NCBI GenBank assembly: GCA_003134815.1
Contig: PLCO01000063.1
Location: 1-64,000, forward strand
Direction of reading: 5' to 3'
From: Acidobacteriaceae bacterium
GTDB lineage: Bacteria; Acidobacteriota; Terriglobia; Terriglobales; Acidobacteriaceae
Length of the DNA: 64,000 nt
Position 1 is the first letter of the stretch. The number at the start of each line of letters is the position of its first letter. The translations under genes and the position numbers were made by a program. The notes below the pieces were generated by a model. It was not told the DNA's origin and searched no databases. It was given only the letters and a program-made list of their open reading frames with translations. Of this stretch, positions 61,872-64,000 are shown piece by piece.

Positions 61872-63419
61872 CTAAAATCTCCAGTGCGCAAGCAGGTTCA
61901 CGACCGTGGGGTTGATCGTGTCGAGAATCAGCCGCGGCGCCAGGCCGACAAGGAACATAAGACCGATTACGGGAGCGAGAGCCAATCGCTCGCTGTGATG
62001 CAGATCGGGAAAGTTGGTCCAGCGTTCCGAAACAGGGCCGGTAAAAACTTTTTGAATGACGGTGAGAATCACGATCGCCGTCACGAGCAATCCGAGAATC
62101 GAAATTGTAGCCGCGACCCATGCGAGCGGAAAGACACCGCGGAAGATGAGAAACTCGCTGACGAAACTGTTAAGCCCGGGCAAGCCAAGCGAAGAAAACA
62201 ACACGATTCCCATAAGCCCCGCAAAGACCGGCGCGGGTTTGCACAGGCCGCCAAAGTCGTCGATGCCGCGCAGGCCGCCGGTGCGGAACTGAATCATGGC
62301 GATGAACCAGAAGATTGCGGCCGCTGTGATTCCGTGATTGAACATCTGCAAAATGACGCCGTTGAGCGCGGCTGCCTGGCTGGCTTGCTGCGCCGCGCTT
62401 GATACCGGAACTGCCAGCGCGAAGATGGCCAGCAGGCAGTATCCAAGATGATTGACCGATGAGTAAGCGAAGACGCGCTTCAAATCTTTTTGTGCGGCGG
62501 CGGCCCACGCGCCCATAACAACGGTGATGACGGCGAGGACGAGAAGCGGCGTACGCATCGCGGCGATTTGCACGCCGAAGATAGGCAGCGCGATGCGCAG
62601 CAGGCCGTAGACGCCCATCTTCGACATGGCGCCGGTGAGCAGCATGGTCACGGGCGAAGGCGCCTCGGCATACGCGGCGGGCAGCCAGGTGTGGAAGGGC
62701 GCGATCGGCACTTTAACAGCGAAGCCGGCGAGCACTCCGATGGCGAGCCACGGCATTACTGCGCCAAGATGCGCCGTGACCATCTGCGACAACGCGCCCG
62801 ATGCGGCCATCGCGGTGAGATCGCCGAAATCCATTGTGCCCGGCGCGCCGTTGCTACCGGTGGAAAGAAACAGCGCGAGAAACGAAAGCAGCAACGCCAC
62901 CGAACCGGCCATTGTGTAGACGAAGAACTGCGTGGCCGCGGGGCCGCGGCGCGGGCCGCCCCACAATTTGATGAGGAAGAATGCCGGGATGAGGCTCAGC
63001 TCCCAAAATAGAAACCAGTGAAAGAAATTGAGCGCAGTGAAGGAGCCGAAGAGGCCGGATTCGAGGATGAGAATGAGGCCGTAGAAAAGGCCGGGCATGT
63101 GGTGCACGCGATGCGATGCGTCAACCGACATAAGCGTGACGATGGCAGAGAGCAGTAGCATCAGCGCGCCCAGGCCGTCGACGCCGAGGTGATACTCGAT
63201 GCCCAGCGAGGGCGCCCATGGATGCAGTTCCACGAGGCCGATGATTCCGGTGGCGGGCAGGTTGATCCAGATGATAAGCGATAGAACAAGGCAGCTAATC
63301 GAAGAGACGAGCGCAACGCCGCGCGCATGCTTGCCGGCGAAAAGCGCGATGGCTGCGCCGACGAGCGGGAGCACGGTGAGGAGCGTCAAAATCGGAAAGC
63401 CGGTCGCGATGTCGTTCAT
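61872..63419 (-). CDS. nuoM: NADH-quinone oxidoreductase subunit M (copy 1)
   Basis: A NuoM-type pump subunit of 515 residues: LGVDGLGALMLLLSAIVTLMS, LILILESGLFGSFTALNFFHWFLFWELSLIPAFFLIKLWGG with the key Glu, KVPIAPFHTWLPAAYAEAPSPVTMLLTGAMSKMGVYGLLRIALP, and QKDLKRVFAYSSVNHLGYCLLAIF. It is clearly different from the next nuoM. Its ATG overlaps the nuoL stop by 4 bases. Two NuoM-type subunits mark a variant complex I with an extra pump module. Confidence 0.92.
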   Translation of the reverse strand: MNDIATGFPILTLLTVLPLVGAAIALFAGKHARGVALVSSISCLVLSLIIWINLPATGIIGLVELHPWAPSLGIEYHLGVDGLGALMLLLSAIVTLMSVDASHRVHHMPGLFYGLILILESGLFGSFTALNFFHWFLFWELSLIPAFFLIKLWGGPRRGPAATQFFVYTMAGSVALLLSFLALFLSTGSNGAPGTMDFGDLTAMAASGALSQMVTAHLGAVMPWLAIGVLAGFAVKVPIAPFHTWLPAAYAEAPSPVTMLLTGAMSKMGVYGLLRIALPIFGVQIAAMRTPLLVLAVITVVMGAWAAAAQKDLKRVFAYSSVNHLGYCLLAIFALAVPVSSAAQQASQAAALNGVILQMFNHGITAAAIFWFIAMIQFRTGGLRGIDDFGGLCKPAPVFAGLMGIVLFSSLGLPGLNSFVSEFLIFRGVFPLAWVAATISILGLLVTAIVILTVIQKVFTGPVSERWTNFPDLHHSERLALAPVIGLMFLVGLAPRLILDTINPTVVNLLAHWRF

Positions 63420-64000
63420 GGCCGGCTGCTCCAGAAAAGAATCACGGCCAGAGCGATGACAGCCACGGCCAGAATGCGAAGGTAATTCTGCACGCGGCCA
63501 TTCTGAAGGCTCGCCAGCAGGCCGCCACCTGAGGAGATTTCATCACAGGTTTTGTCGAAGCCGCCATCAACCCAGTTGATGTCGAGCAGGCGATTGAGCT
63601 GCGCCCAAAGTGCGAACAGCCAGGCAACGAGAGCCACGATGCCGCCCCATACGCGGCGATCGAGCCAATCGGCCACGCGCGCCCACCACTTGTAGAAGGC
63701 GATCACCGTGACGCCGTAGAACTCGTCGACGTAGAGTCGGTCGCGGAGCGGGGCCCATATCCAAGGAACGGATTTTTCGAGCACATCTGGTTCTTCCGGT
63801 TTTGGCGATTTGTTGCCGTAGAGCCGCCAGCCGAATCCGAGGCCGAGAAAAACTACGAGCGTAGAAGTGGCCATGAGCAAAAGGAAGCTCGGCTCGACAA
63901 GGTTGTGAAAGCTGAACGCCGCCGCGCGCCCTTCAAGAAACGCGTGGAACCAGGGCCACGCAGGCGTGCCGATCAAGCCCAGCGCCATTGCGAAGAAGGC
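63416..64000 (-). CDS. nuoL: NADH-quinone oxidoreductase subunit L, C-terminal part
   Basis: The frame continues past the right edge, so only the last 195 codons of nuoL are present (minus strand). It shows LEKSVPWIWAPLRDRLYVDEFYGVTVIAFYKWWARVADWLDRRVWGG, matching the C-terminal lateral-helix and final membrane segments of NuoL. Its end is coupled to the first nuoM. Confidence 0.85.
   Translation of the reverse strand, partial: AFFAMALGLIGTPAWPWFHAFLEGRAAAFSFHNLVEPSFLLLMATSTLVVFLGLGFGWRLYGNKSPKPEEPDVLEKSVPWIWAPLRDRLYVDEFYGVTVIAFYKWWARVADWLDRRVWGGIVALVAWLFALWAQLNRLLDINWVDGGFDKTCDEISSGGGLLASLQNGRVQNYLRILAVAVIALAVILFWSSRP

Noticed and set aside
60523-62121. 532-codon ORF overlapping nuoM on the same strand
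   Set aside because: Out-of-frame reading of nuoM, very Arg-rich; nuoM itself is unmistakable.
1-64000. rRNA or tRNA genes
   Set aside because: None was noticed on either strand by eye; a tRNAscan-SE and Infernal run would settle it.

Overview
The window looks like chromosomal DNA of an acidobacterium, most likely class Terriglobia (Acidobacteriaceae or a close relative). The grounds are the VWFA-related Acidobacteria-type protein at 49914-51062, a full hopanoid gene set, a Bacillus-type three-subunit succinate dehydrogenase, a xylanase with its sugar transporter, high GC content and intergenic REP-like hairpins. All family assignments come from reading the translations; no database search was run.

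Layout. 25-3487 (minus) is sdhCAB. 3669-8424 holds single metabolic genes (rdgB, a RhaT-type transporter, a HAD hydrolase, a PLP aminotransferase, an MBL hydrolase). 8935-12399 (minus) is an AT-richer three-gene block: a DNA methyltransferase, a SIR2-like protein and a DUF262 protein, which together look like an uncharacterised anti-phage system. 12650-16728 has a cyclic-nucleotide-binding protein, a repeat-rich intergenic region, lexA with a probably leaderless promoter, and a BadF-type kinase. 16899-34088 is dominated by hopanoid and isoprenoid genes: a fused hpnC-hpnD, two tandem zinc alcohol dehydrogenases, hpnG, hpnA, hpnH, shc and ispH. A plus-strand operon for a cupredoxin, an HD-GYP protein and a porin-like protein (25501-29029) splits this cluster. 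34117-35067 is a HicB remnant and a RelE/HigA-type toxin-antitoxin pair with its operator. dnaE follows (35191-38772), then a nucleotidyltransferase coupled to a large GHMP-kinase/UDP-sugar-pyrophosphorylase fusion (38993-43272), a xylanase/transporter pair (43309-45860), and a lipoprotein/VWFA pair (46717-51062). 51149-54041 contains a DinB protein, a PIN/Phd module, and a kinase with a decayed partial duplicate. 55102-58591 is gap-pgk-tpiA. 58783-64000 (minus) is the distal part of the complex I operon, with two nuoM genes and a nuoL cut off by the window edge.

How genes work together. ispH feeds isoprenoid precursors. HpnC-HpnD makes squalene-pathway intermediates and Shc cyclises squalene to hopene. 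HpnH adds the adenosyl group and HpnG removes adenine to give ribosylhopane. The two dehydrogenases lie between hpnG and hpnC-hpnD and are plausible candidates for the following reduction to a polyol. One of them carries an N-terminal array of 11-residue repeats that could bind membranes.

The most striking window-wide feature is short degenerate tandem repeats. In at least nine genes the unit is 12, 15, 18, 21 or 33 bp, always a multiple of three, and the array sits inside or at the end of an otherwise conserved protein. Intergenic arrays use units such as 8, 10, 11 and 13 bp. This suggests a general repeat-expansion process filtered by selection for reading frame.
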